A stretch of 46,762 nucleotides of DNA, from the NCBI GenBank assembly GCA_944372195.1, contig CALVYK010000008.1, positions 1 to 46,762 on the forward strand, in the 5' to 3' direction. Under the pieces are notes generated by a model. It saw only the letters and a list, made by a program, of their open reading frames with translations. It had not been told where the DNA came from and made no database searches. The stretch comes from an uncultured Bacilli bacterium (GTDB lineage Bacteria > Bacillota_I > Bacilli_A > RF39 > UBA660). Below are positions 33,901 to 40,645 of the stretch, piece by piece (the first letter of the stretch is position 1; every line of letters begins with the position of its first letter). The translations under genes were made by a program, and so were the position numbers.

Positions 33901-34571
33901 AAATGTTGAAAGCATATGACACATTACTTGAAAATGCAACAGGTGGTAATGAAGAAAATGTTGAAGAATGGTTAAAGAATAATTTGTATATTCCAATACC
34001 ATCATTAGGAGAAGATGGTTCCTATAAGGTTATCAGAGCTACTATTCCTTTTGGTTCTTTAGTAGATACTATAGAAGATCCATTAAGTGCAGGTGTAAGT
34101 ATGTTATCTCCTGCAATAAAATTACCTATAGAATTAGCTACTAATAAGAACTCATTTACTGGTGCTGATATATCTCAGTTTGAAGGACAAATGAGTAATA
34201 ATATACCTTTTATGACTAGAAAAAATGAACACATACTAGGAAGTTTAACAGGTCTAGATGTTCCTCTTAAAAATATAAATAGAGCTTATCAAGGTATATC
34301 AGATACTTTAAATGGTGATGCTAATATTCTACAAAGTCTTAGTAATTTAACCACTATGGAACAAAACATTAATGACGACGAAATGAGTAGAATGTATGAT
34401 AAGCTAGACGAACTAGAAACTATAATGAGTCAATATGAACAAAGAGGTTATGAATTTAGCACTATGAACGAGTTAAAGAAAGCTAATAGTAATGCTAAAA
34501 TAGATGAAATAATGAGTAAATTAAATAAATATTATGGTATAAGTAAAAACCCATACAGTTTTATTGAATAA
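30933..34571 (+). CDS. Very large internal virion (ejection) protein
   Basis: 1212 aa from ATG 30933 (GGTTGGTGA site; an in-frame TTG upstream is not favoured). Mostly helical, with a hydrophobic patch at about residues 135-165 (DVLGFAGDVFLDPVDLIPVAGF) that could insert into the membrane. The late segment has NNIIGNSSNMFLAG and an aromatic stretch FYTFTKKNLAFQIDNL. In size and place it resembles T7 gp16-like or N4-like ejection proteins that line the DNA channel across the envelope. No transglycosylase motif seen. Last gene of the late unit. Confidence 0.75.
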   Translation: MANYYKDLYENLKNDREKYIKNSFAKTPTGKKSKLETKVDNLTTRLESGGVDVNRETDNRNFLEKTLGLPEDQNIVFDIFELLGRPQQAIFGAINAAQKGEDIGEAAWSNFKGDTDTSFKDILTEAGMEDEKGKLDLVDVLGFAGDVFLDPVDLIPVAGFSKFSKALDAGENLKSATKSLKSVSDVAMEGIGKAVKSGAKVADKGIESALKYADEVKGITNSVGDVTKLTYDNPLAKSAANLGKKTTEGLSTNVTGRLETYKQAKETLGRLFNSNKTVPSEIRNAIRKNNADTVRAAVELQPIYNSMDSNITNYATKIALANGDDSADAVKKIAEQVDKDILNLKEYNNLNRTVTGRQLLKEAKSGKLKLQDAGNDGITLLQSIADDVNKANRGLYLDINLTDDGYIKLNKDWDYVDASKKNLEKLKNQYGEAFVNNIEGLSLDPDKLDKTSITKMGNYSIEDINYLEGLRNKYNTDADFKALYDEADVAFNKSNEIVNKYFGTNLKTDENNLGYVRHAFDKEQFDNYKNLGFVSDYGETVTKGNAKILADRKYNMSVREANNLFKENVSKNYSSLNKEQQEAVDKFLSTDGIFKEGMLASLGDYMENIPKLAKDSKNIDTVLIKGAFGDYDKLKVADRDIKALEKYIKNGDDISENTMKRVKNILGDNVNIDNANKTIETLKANKNSLLDTSGIKVLSNADSSIPLGFKQLNREETNSLINKMNKISDELGLDEFKKVASSVKSNSGKIAISEDLLRLVDINTNKKDIKGFTRMYDRFMNFFKRNKVLSPTFQMNNIIGNSSNMFLAGISPTRQAQLFPEAVEVLSQGRNLMLKSANKIPLTGKEEEMLRLWNGFLDAGFGDPNNLTAFNLNDMPESLKGYFTGKKKFTSAKDFLVDGLPYLNNKMNNYVDNLSRMVTYIEGVRNPGFLRNLGVKSAGDAVRKVLFDPSDLTQFEMNTMKRIIPFYTFTKKNLAFQIDNLSKNGSNYNKMLKAYDTLLENATGGNEENVEEWLKNNLYIPIPSLGEDGSYKVIRATIPFGSLVDTIEDPLSAGVSMLSPAIKLPIELATNKNSFTGADISQFEGQMSNNIPFMTRKNEHILGSLTGLDVPLKNINRAYQGISDTLNGDANILQSLSNLTTMEQNINDDEMSRMYDKLDELETIMSQYEQRGYEFSTMNELKKANSNAKIDEIMSKLNKYYGISKNPYSFIE

Positions 34572-34572
34572 T

Positions 34573-34596
34573 AAAAAGGACTAAATGTCCTTTTTT
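34573..34596. terminator. Bidirectional terminator between late and early units
   Basis: Stem AAAGGAC / GTCCTTT with five-base loop, flanked by A-run and T-run, so it works in both directions. It separates the convergent late (plus) and replication (minus) genes; the minus gene's stop codon lies within it. Confidence 0.85.
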
Positions 34597-34931
34597 ATTT
34601 GATTAATAGTTCTTTCATTTTTAAATAATCTATATCTATCTACTTTAGAATCACTTATGCCAAAATATAATTGAATTTGTCTTAAAACATTAATAACATC
34701 AGCAATTTCTTCTGCTAAATGTGTTTCTAGTTTCTTTTCATAAGCCTCTAATGTATATCTCTTTCCATCGACAACCATTGCCAATGCGTCTTTAGGGCTA
34801 TATGTCATAAAATTCATTAACTCTTTAGAAGCCTCTATTACTTCAAAACATTCTTCATTTAGTTTTTTAATTTGAGAATTATATCCAAAATGAGCTATTG
34901 TTTTTCTTAGGTCTTTATCTATATTTATCAT
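34581..34931 (-). CDS. MazG-like nucleotide pyrophosphohydrolase
   Basis: 116-residue all-alpha protein. NEECFEVIEA (about 25-34) and EEIADVIN (74-81) are the two halves of the EExxE...ExxD metal site of MazG/dUTPase-like NTP pyrophosphohydrolases. It is shorter than full MazG; phage versions of this size hydrolyse non-canonical or alarmone nucleotides. ATG overlaps the stop of the exonuclease gene by one base. Probably last gene of the leftward transcript. Confidence 0.78.
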   Translation of the reverse strand: MINIDKDLRKTIAHFGYNSQIKKLNEECFEVIEASKELMNFMTYSPKDALAMVVDGKRYTLEAYEKKLETHLAEEIADVINVLRQIQLYFGISDSKVDRYRLFKNERTINQIKKDI

Positions 34932-35824
34932 TATTTATTCACCTTTTTAGCTGTTATTCTTATTGTTCTGAACGGACTACCTTTTTTATAGTATTTTCCT
35001 ATATCTATAGTAGGATTTTCTATACTAAATGTATTTTTATCAAATGTATCCCTTCCATCAGATGTAGATATTACATATTTGAAAGAGTCATCTTCGTATT
35101 TACTATCTTCATAATGTGTTTTAGCATAAATTTCTAATTCTGTTATTTTATCATCTATAATTTTCTTTTGTTGCTTTAGTTCTCCTAGACTATGTAATAA
35201 TTTTTTATCATAATCTTCTAAGTCTTGATCAGTTAATTCTTTTAATTGTTTTTGACTAGAGTATTTTTCAACGATATCCCAAGGATAGTCTGATATTTCT
35301 CTTAACCCCATTTCTATCTCAACAACAGCATCAACTATTTTTTCAATATCTTTTTGTATTTCTTCATCTTTCTTTATTAATTTATAAGCAGGTTTACCTT
35401 GCCACATACCACAAAGAATCCATTGGTCTAATCCCCAAGCCATCATATATGCTTGACATTGTATATTATAGCCAACACTATCGGTAAAACATTCACTTGT
35501 AGAGTTAGAGTATTTGTTTTCTACTCCTGTTTCTACACCATCTAAGAATGTTCTACCATCTCTTTTACATTTTAGTTTACCATCACAAGCATACTTATAT
35601 TCAGAGTTTCTTTCATCAATAAGTATTCCCATTTTCTTTTCAAAATAGTTTAGACAAGCATCTTCCATAGCATTTCCTAAATCCATTCTATCTTGAGCTT
35701 CATCATCAATTTCTTTAACCGTTTTACCTAAATCAATATCTAGTTGTTCTTGAACGGTATTAAAACCAACACCAAAATAACTACTTAAACTACTAGCTAT
35801 TACATCAAATCTTTCTTTAAACAT
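34931..35824 (-). CDS. YqaJ/lambda-exonuclease-type recombination nuclease
   Basis: 297 aa with PD-(D/E)xK features: GNAMEDACLNYFEKKMG near residue 50, then FLDGVETGVENKYS (D...E-x-K) around residue 95-105, and QCQAYMMAWGLDQW (the Q..Y helix). It degrades one strand from duplex ends and normally works with a single-strand annealing protein; the Sak/DUF1071-like gene at 44735 is the obvious partner. The C-terminal part (185-297) is an accessory coil and strand region. Confidence 0.8.
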   Translation of the reverse strand: MFKERFDVIASSLSSYFGVGFNTVQEQLDIDLGKTVKEIDDEAQDRMDLGNAMEDACLNYFEKKMGILIDERNSEYKYACDGKLKCKRDGRTFLDGVETGVENKYSNSTSECFTDSVGYNIQCQAYMMAWGLDQWILCGMWQGKPAYKLIKKDEEIQKDIEKIVDAVVEIEMGLREISDYPWDIVEKYSSQKQLKELTDQDLEDYDKKLLHSLGELKQQKKIIDDKITELEIYAKTHYEDSKYEDDSFKYVISTSDGRDTFDKNTFSIENPTIDIGKYYKKGSPFRTIRITAKKVNK

Positions 35825-35882
35825 TTATTTATTACCACCTTTCATTAAATTCTTTCATTTTCTTCTTTAGTCATTATTATTA

Positions 35883-36122
35883 TTACTCTCCTAAAATAAT
35901 ATCTATATCTTCTTTATTCTCTCCCAAAAGTTTGCTATAAATATTTTTTAATACATCTCTATTGATTTTTACATATACACATCTTCTAGGATTTGCTCCC
36001 CAAGCTGGTATAGTCTCAGATCTAATTTCTTTTTTACTTTTAATTTCCATTTCATCAATCATATCACTATAAGCTAACAACTTATTATAATCTTTTAAAC
36101 TAATTGTAACCATCGGTTCCAT
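35883..36122 (-). CDS. Hypothetical protein (79 aa)
   Basis: Mixed alpha/beta protein, beginning with VTISLKDYNKLLAYSDMI and ending acidic. Preceded by AAGGAG. A 60-base spacer to the exonuclease holds only a possible nine-codon frame. The VTISLKDYNKLL pattern is common in short Firmicutes phage proteins of unknown role. Confidence 0.7.
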   Translation of the reverse strand: MEPMVTISLKDYNKLLAYSDMIDEMEIKSKKEIRSETIPAWGANPRRCVYVKINRDVLKNIYSKLLGENKEDIDIILGE

Positions 36123-36146
36123 AATATCTCATCTCCTTATTATAAC

Positions 36147-36386
36147 TTATTCTATTTCTAGACAACTTAGATATTCTTTAAATTGTTCTAAACTCTCTGG
36201 AATTTCTAACCAACTTGCATGATATATTTCACTTATCTCTTCCCACAATTTATATAAATCATCACTATTCCAATAACCGAATCCACATTCTAGCATATAG
36301 TTCGCTAGTTTTTTATATGTTATAATATCACCACCATATGGAACATAGTTACTGTATGTTTTGTCTTTAACTAATATTTTCGTAAT
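36147..36386 (-). CDS. Small protein with AUU start codon (79 aa)
   Basis: A clearly coding-looking frame (SNYVPYGGDIITYKKLANYM, GFGYWNSDDLYKLWEEISEIY, ending EYLSCLEIE) with no ATG, GTG or TTG at its beginning. An in-frame TAG lies 18 bases upstream of ATT 36386, and AAAGGAG (36394-36400) lies exactly seven bases before this ATT. A promoter starts transcription just in front. Thus AUU is the best start; the next ATG is 30 codons in and has no ribosome binding site. Function unknown. Confidence 0.6.
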   Translation of the reverse strand: MTKILVKDKTYSNYVPYGGDIITYKKLANYMLECGFGYWNSDDLYKLWEEISEIYHASWLEIPESLEQFKEYLSCLEIE

Positions 36387-36409
36387 ATCCCATCTCCTTT
36401 TCTAAAAAT

Positions 36410-36439
36410 ATAATAACACATCATATTAATAAAAGTTAA
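36410..36439 (-). promoter_or_regulatory. Internal replication-block promoter
   Basis: Minus strand: TTAACT (36434-36439), 18-base spacer, TATTAT (36410-36415) with TGT in front. Same format as 3657-3686, with further similar bases after the -35. Predicted start is just ahead of the AUU-start gene. Confidence 0.55.
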
Positions 36440-36442
36440 AAA

Positions 36443-36847
36443 TTAATCGTTATAACTTTTACATTTTTCCCAAAAACCTTTTCTTTTTCTTAACATTTGG
36501 TTTTTATAATCAACCATCATAGCATAATAGTTGAACCCATATTTATCTAATAGCTTATCTCTATAGTTTATAATATCTTCTATCATCTTATCTAAGTCAT
36601 CTAAACAGTAATAATATCTTCCATCTTCTTCATAAGATTTGTCTATACCCAACATTAAATTAAATGTATATTTATATTTTTCTATACCTTTATGGTCAGC
36701 AATTCTAATACTTTTACACACCCCAAAATCCATTTTAATATATCTACTAGATGTACTATAAGAATTTAGATAATATAATACAAAATTTTCCTTATTGAGT
36801 TTTTCTAATAAATAATTCATGATGTCATCAGTTTTTACTTTCTTCAT
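36443..36847 (-). CDS. Hypothetical protein (134 aa)
   Basis: Mixed alpha/beta protein: N-terminal helix, strands around FVLYYLNSYSTSSRYIKMDFG and YKYTFNLMLGID, then helical C terminus rich in Lys. Overlaps the VRR-NUC gene by 20 bases, so the two are coupled. No family recognised. Confidence 0.68.
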   Translation of the reverse strand: MKKVKTDDIMNYLLEKLNKENFVLYYLNSYSTSSRYIKMDFGVCKSIRIADHKGIEKYKYTFNLMLGIDKSYEEDGRYYYCLDDLDKMIEDIINYRDKLLDKYGFNYYAMMVDYKNQMLRKRKGFWEKCKSYND

Positions 36848-37199
36848 ATTTTATCCACTCCTGTAATATTGCATAAGACCTTGATTCAGGTATACCAAAA
36901 CTAAAATTTATTTTATCTATAATTCCTATAAGTTTATCAGCATCATTAACACTTCTTATAATAATACCAATACCTCCATTATTATTTATTTCTCTTAATT
37001 TCATTAGTTGTAGTTTTGTAGGATTTCCTTTATCAGTTTTTAATTCTAATCCTAGTAATAATCCTTTATATAGATAAAGTCTATCTGGAAGACCGTTTTG
37101 ACTGTATTGTGCTTGAAATCTAGCTAATTGCCAAATTTTTCTTTCTTTCATATATTTTTCTACTTCTTTTTCTAGTTTACTCTCCTCTGTTATCATCAT
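36828..37199 (-). CDS. VRR-NUC domain nuclease
   Basis: 123-residue standalone VRR-NUC protein: E at the N-terminal helix, QNGLPDRLYLYKG (the D), LLLGLELKTDKGNPTKLQ (E-x-K with the T-x-Q helix) and a final strand GIGIIIRS. Such proteins act as junction-resolving or structure-specific nucleases in phage replication and recombination. Start 37199 overlaps the upstream TGA (ATGA); a second ATG three bases later is also possible. Confidence 0.9.
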   Translation of the reverse strand: MMITEESKLEKEVEKYMKERKIWQLARFQAQYSQNGLPDRLYLYKGLLLGLELKTDKGNPTKLQLMKLREINNNGGIGIIIRSVNDADKLIGIIDKINFSFGIPESRSYAILQEWIKYEESKN

Positions 37200-37618
37200 T
37201 TTCTCCTTACTAATCTTCTAGTAAATTCTTCTTTTATTAGTGGTTTTCCTTTTTTTGTGCTTGTTCCACTATATTCTCTTTCAAATCCATTTAATATGTC
37301 ATCTATTGCTAGTAAATTTTTTTGATCTAAATATCCTTTTATATTTTCATCAATCATTTCGCTAGTTATTGCATTAAACCTATCTAAATCTTTATATTCT
37401 ATTATGTGTAAATAATCGTGTGAAGTGTTTTGCCTTAATATTGCCCCATTCCACCATAAATAGCCTTCTCCATATCCCAATTTTTTACAATATCTGTGTG
37501 GAATTATCAAGTGATGGAAAGATAAATCTTGAGACTTATTAAAACCATAACCCATAAAATCCATTTTAAGTGTTTTTAAATTATAGTATTTAATCATTTC
37601 TTTAGTAATTTCTCGCAC
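37196..37618 (-). CDS. HNH-like nuclease (putative, 140 aa)
   Basis: The segment SFHHLIIPHRYCKKLGYGEGYLWWNGAILRQNTSHDYLHIIE has paired histidines and an N...H spacing that suggest an HNH/beta-beta-alpha metal fold; I recall homologues in many Firmicutes phages, mostly without experimental data. Next to VRR-NUC and DNA polymerase, a DNA-processing role is plausible. A promoter-like TGATATAAT lies just upstream. Confidence 0.6.
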   Translation of the reverse strand: MREITKEMIKYYNLKTLKMDFMGYGFNKSQDLSFHHLIIPHRYCKKLGYGEGYLWWNGAILRQNTSHDYLHIIEYKDLDRFNAITSEMIDENIKGYLDQKNLLAIDDILNGFEREYSGTSTKKGKPLIKEEFTRRLVRRK

Positions 37619-37634
37619 ATTATCACCTAGTATA

Positions 37635-37643
37635 ATTATATCA
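37635..37643 (-). promoter_or_regulatory. Extended -10 before nuclease genes
   Basis: Minus strand TGATATAAT (TATAAT 37635-37640, TGA in front). No good -35. Predicted start about 10 bases before the HNH-like gene. Confidence 0.4.
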
Positions 37644-37940
37644 TAAATCTTTTATATTTAATAATTCCTTTATATATTCTAAGTCTTTTAAACAAAATTC
37701 TCCTTTATACCAGTTTTTTATATAACTATCTAATAAAATATTTACTTTATTAATTACACTTTTGTAAAAATTTATGTTTTTATCAACCACAGTGTTTATT
37801 TTTATCTTTTTATTTCTATCTACTATTTCTTCTAGTGAAAACTTTTTCATGTTATTATAAAGGCTTTGTCTGGACATTCCCAAATATTCAGCGATTTCTT
37901 TTAAACACATTATCTTGCCATCTATATCATATTTTTTCAT
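37641..37940 (-). CDS. Helix-turn-helix protein (99 aa)
   Basis: ATG 37940 with AAGGAG in front is preferred over an upstream alternative. Residues 10-35 (IMCLKEIAEYLGMSRQSLYNNMKKF) form a clear HTH of the Fis/MerR-like short kind; the rest is helical. It overlaps the DNA polymerase gene by four bases. Likely a regulator or DNA-architecture protein. Confidence 0.72.
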   Translation of the reverse strand: MKKYDIDGKIMCLKEIAEYLGMSRQSLYNNMKKFSLEEIVDRNKKIKINTVVDKNINFYKSVINKVNILLDSYIKNWYKGEFCLKDLEYIKELLNIKDL

Positions 37941-40150
37941 AAGATACACTCCTTTTTCTCAGCCCAATTAGTGTAACTTATTTCTGGTTCACTTATCATT
38001 GGTATATTTTTAATAACATCTGTTACATCTTCCATAATTCTTTTTACTTCTTTTATAACAAACATTTCATCTTTATGTACTAATAACATTAATTCATCAT
38101 GTATAGGTAATACCATTTTTGATTTTAAATTGTTTTCTCTTAAATAATTATCAACTTTTATTTCAAATGTCTTAACCATATCAGCACAAGTTCCTTGAAT
38201 TAAGTAATTACAACCTTTATAATAATATCTACTATCATTCATATAATATCTTCTACCATATAGGTTTTCTACATATCCATACTGATATAAATGTTGTGTT
38301 ACCCATTCTTGATAATCTCTTATTCTAGGAAATGCTTTATAGAACGCACCATCAAGTGCTTCTGCTATATCTCTAGGTATTTCTAAACTACTTTGTAAAG
38401 CATCAATACCACCTTGATACACTTTTAAGAAGTTAGCTCTTTTTCCTAGCTTTCTTTTCTTTTTAAATTCATCAGACTTTGGATCTAATTCAGGAAAGGC
38501 ATGTCTTGTAGTTTCACTATGTAAATCCGTTGGTTCCCATTTTTCCCCATTTTCTTCTAAATACCACTCATATTTATCAAAGTTTTTTAAATCATCAACA
38601 CTATTAAAATTAAAACAGACTCTATCATTGGTAGGCGGCAAGTATCTATAACACTTATAAGGCATATAGGCTCTGCACATAGCTAGATCAGGTTCTTTAC
38701 CATGTATAATAGTATAGTATGCTTGCACTCTCAACTCCATTTGATTTTCGTCGCAAAAAGCAAAAATATAACCATCATCACATATAAACATTCTTCTAGG
38801 GTGGAATAACTCATTACCGTCTCTATCTAAAAGACCTTCTTTTGGCTGTTGTTGCATATCACAACTAACTCTACCACTAACTGCACCATTATTGTTAATA
38901 TCAGTATATATTCTACCGTTTATAATAGAATTAAGTTTACCATCAACATAAGTAGATATCCATTTATCTAAGGTTCTCAATTCTAATATATTATTGCATA
39001 CAGACTTTACTTCTTCATCTTTGGTATTATTTGCTATATATTTAAGGGCTTTTTCATCAGCTTTATCTGTTTTAACATTGTATTTATTAAGTAGTAGTTT
39101 CTTAATGAACTCATGTTGTCCTACAGAGAAAGTTTCTCCTGTATATAACTCTAACTCAAAATATAGCAAATCTCTATAATTACATAGTTTCTTTCTTGAT
39201 TCTAGAACATAAGGTATATCTACTTTTAGACCAACTCTTTCCATATTAGCTACAGCTCTTATTAAGTTTCCTTCTCTTTTTGTAACAGTCAAGTCTTTAT
39301 CAACATTATATAATGTTTCTAGTGCTTTATTGAGGTATTCGATCATTATAACTATATCATCAGCAGCATAATTTCTAACTAATTCAGGTTCTAAATTATA
39401 AGCATCTTTATAATTAGCAGGAGTATAATTTTCATCTATAAACTTGAACAACTTATTATCATCATTAACATACTTAGTTCTAGTTTTTTCATACTCATCT
39501 ATAGCTTTTGTTAATTTACCAGTTCCTTTTATATTACCAGACTTTGTAATAGTTCCATAACCATCATTAGGAAATTCTTTTATAATATTATCTCTTAGTT
39601 CTTTTCTTCTTTCTTTATTTATTTTCTTCACAAGATCTTTTATAATTTTACCTGCAAACTTTGATTTTTCATTAACATACTTACTTCCAAGATTTTCTAA
39701 ACTCATACTTTCTCTTTCATCAGCATATTCTGTCAATCTTGCAACTGTTATACTGTCTAGTATTGTTATATCGTCAGGTATTTTACTACCACCATTTATC
39801 ATCATATGATAGTCATATTTAGCATTATGAGCAAATAATCCTATAAAATCACTATTATCTATAAATCTTAAATTATCTTCTTTGGACGGTAAATTGTACA
39901 TCTTCCAAAAATTTTTCATTACTTCTTCATTATAATCCATCGTTATAACAGTTTTATTAAATCCTATAGAAACTAGAAAAGGTTTTGATGTTATAATATT
40001 AAGACCATCTGTTTCGGTATCGTAACAAATAAATTTTGGTTTTTCTTTATGAGCTTTTATCAGTAAATCAGCTAATTCACTAGTTGCTTTTCTAACATCA
40101 CTTACATCTATGTGTTTATAGTCATACCCTAACATTTGATAAAGAAACAT
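37937..40150 (-). CDS. polA-like: Family A DNA polymerase
   Basis: 737 aa. A 3'-5' exonuclease domain with D44 and E46 (ICYDTETDG), FAHNAKYD and the third site NYAADD is intact, so it proofreads. Polymerase motif A is FCDENQMELRVQAYY (the D then E), motif B RKLGKRANFLKVYQGG, and motif C PIHDELML (H684, D685, E686). The 5' nuclease domain is absent, as in T7-like enzymes. Main genome replicase, with the primase-helicase and SSB encoded on the same strand. Confidence 0.95.
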   Translation of the reverse strand: MFLYQMLGYDYKHIDVSDVRKATSELADLLIKAHKEKPKFICYDTETDGLNIITSKPFLVSIGFNKTVITMDYNEEVMKNFWKMYNLPSKEDNLRFIDNSDFIGLFAHNAKYDYHMMINGGSKIPDDITILDSITVARLTEYADERESMSLENLGSKYVNEKSKFAGKIIKDLVKKINKERRKELRDNIIKEFPNDGYGTITKSGNIKGTGKLTKAIDEYEKTRTKYVNDDNKLFKFIDENYTPANYKDAYNLEPELVRNYAADDIVIMIEYLNKALETLYNVDKDLTVTKREGNLIRAVANMERVGLKVDIPYVLESRKKLCNYRDLLYFELELYTGETFSVGQHEFIKKLLLNKYNVKTDKADEKALKYIANNTKDEEVKSVCNNILELRTLDKWISTYVDGKLNSIINGRIYTDINNNGAVSGRVSCDMQQQPKEGLLDRDGNELFHPRRMFICDDGYIFAFCDENQMELRVQAYYTIIHGKEPDLAMCRAYMPYKCYRYLPPTNDRVCFNFNSVDDLKNFDKYEWYLEENGEKWEPTDLHSETTRHAFPELDPKSDEFKKKRKLGKRANFLKVYQGGIDALQSSLEIPRDIAEALDGAFYKAFPRIRDYQEWVTQHLYQYGYVENLYGRRYYMNDSRYYYKGCNYLIQGTCADMVKTFEIKVDNYLRENNLKSKMVLPIHDELMLLVHKDEMFVIKEVKRIMEDVTDVIKNIPMISEPEISYTNWAEKKECIL

Positions 40151-40645
40151 CTAATTACCACCCTTCCATCTATTCATTATATCTGCAAGCATGTCTATAA
40201 CTTCCATAAATCTAATAACTTCTGTTCTATATGATTGTTGACCACATATTGTAACTCTTTCATCCAATTGGACTAACCATTCTTCACACAAGAATTCTTC
40301 AACACTATATTTTCTACTTTGTGCATAAAGAGTTGATGGTAAAATATCTAAATAATATTTTGCTATTTTATACTTAGATTCCCCATAACATTTAGCCGTA
40401 AATATTATTTCTTGTCTCCATAATTTATAGTTCTTTTTACTTTTCTGTATGTTATATTTATTATTTATTACACCTTGTAAAAAAGTAAAATTACAATTAA
40501 AAGCACTACATATGCTTTGAAATATCTTGATTGTTTGATTATATCCATACTCTCTTTCAACCATGTTGAAAAAGAGTAAGAATCTAACCTCAAGAACTCT
40601 AGGATGTTTTTTATATTTTTCAAAATCAAAATTATTAATATTCAT
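40151..40645 (-). CDS. Hypothetical helical protein (164 aa)
   Basis: Helical protein (VRFLLFFNMVEREYGYNQTIKIFQ) with Cys and Trp residues scattered. It is squeezed between the primase-helicase (four-base overlap) and the polymerase (no gap), which suggests a replication accessory such as a loader, but no motif shows this. Confidence 0.7.
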   Translation of the reverse strand: MNINNFDFEKYKKHPRVLEVRFLLFFNMVEREYGYNQTIKIFQSICSAFNCNFTFLQGVINNKYNIQKSKKNYKLWRQEIIFTAKCYGESKYKIAKYYLDILPSTLYAQSRKYSVEEFLCEEWLVQLDERVTICGQQSYRTEVIRFMEVIDMLADIMNRWKGGN

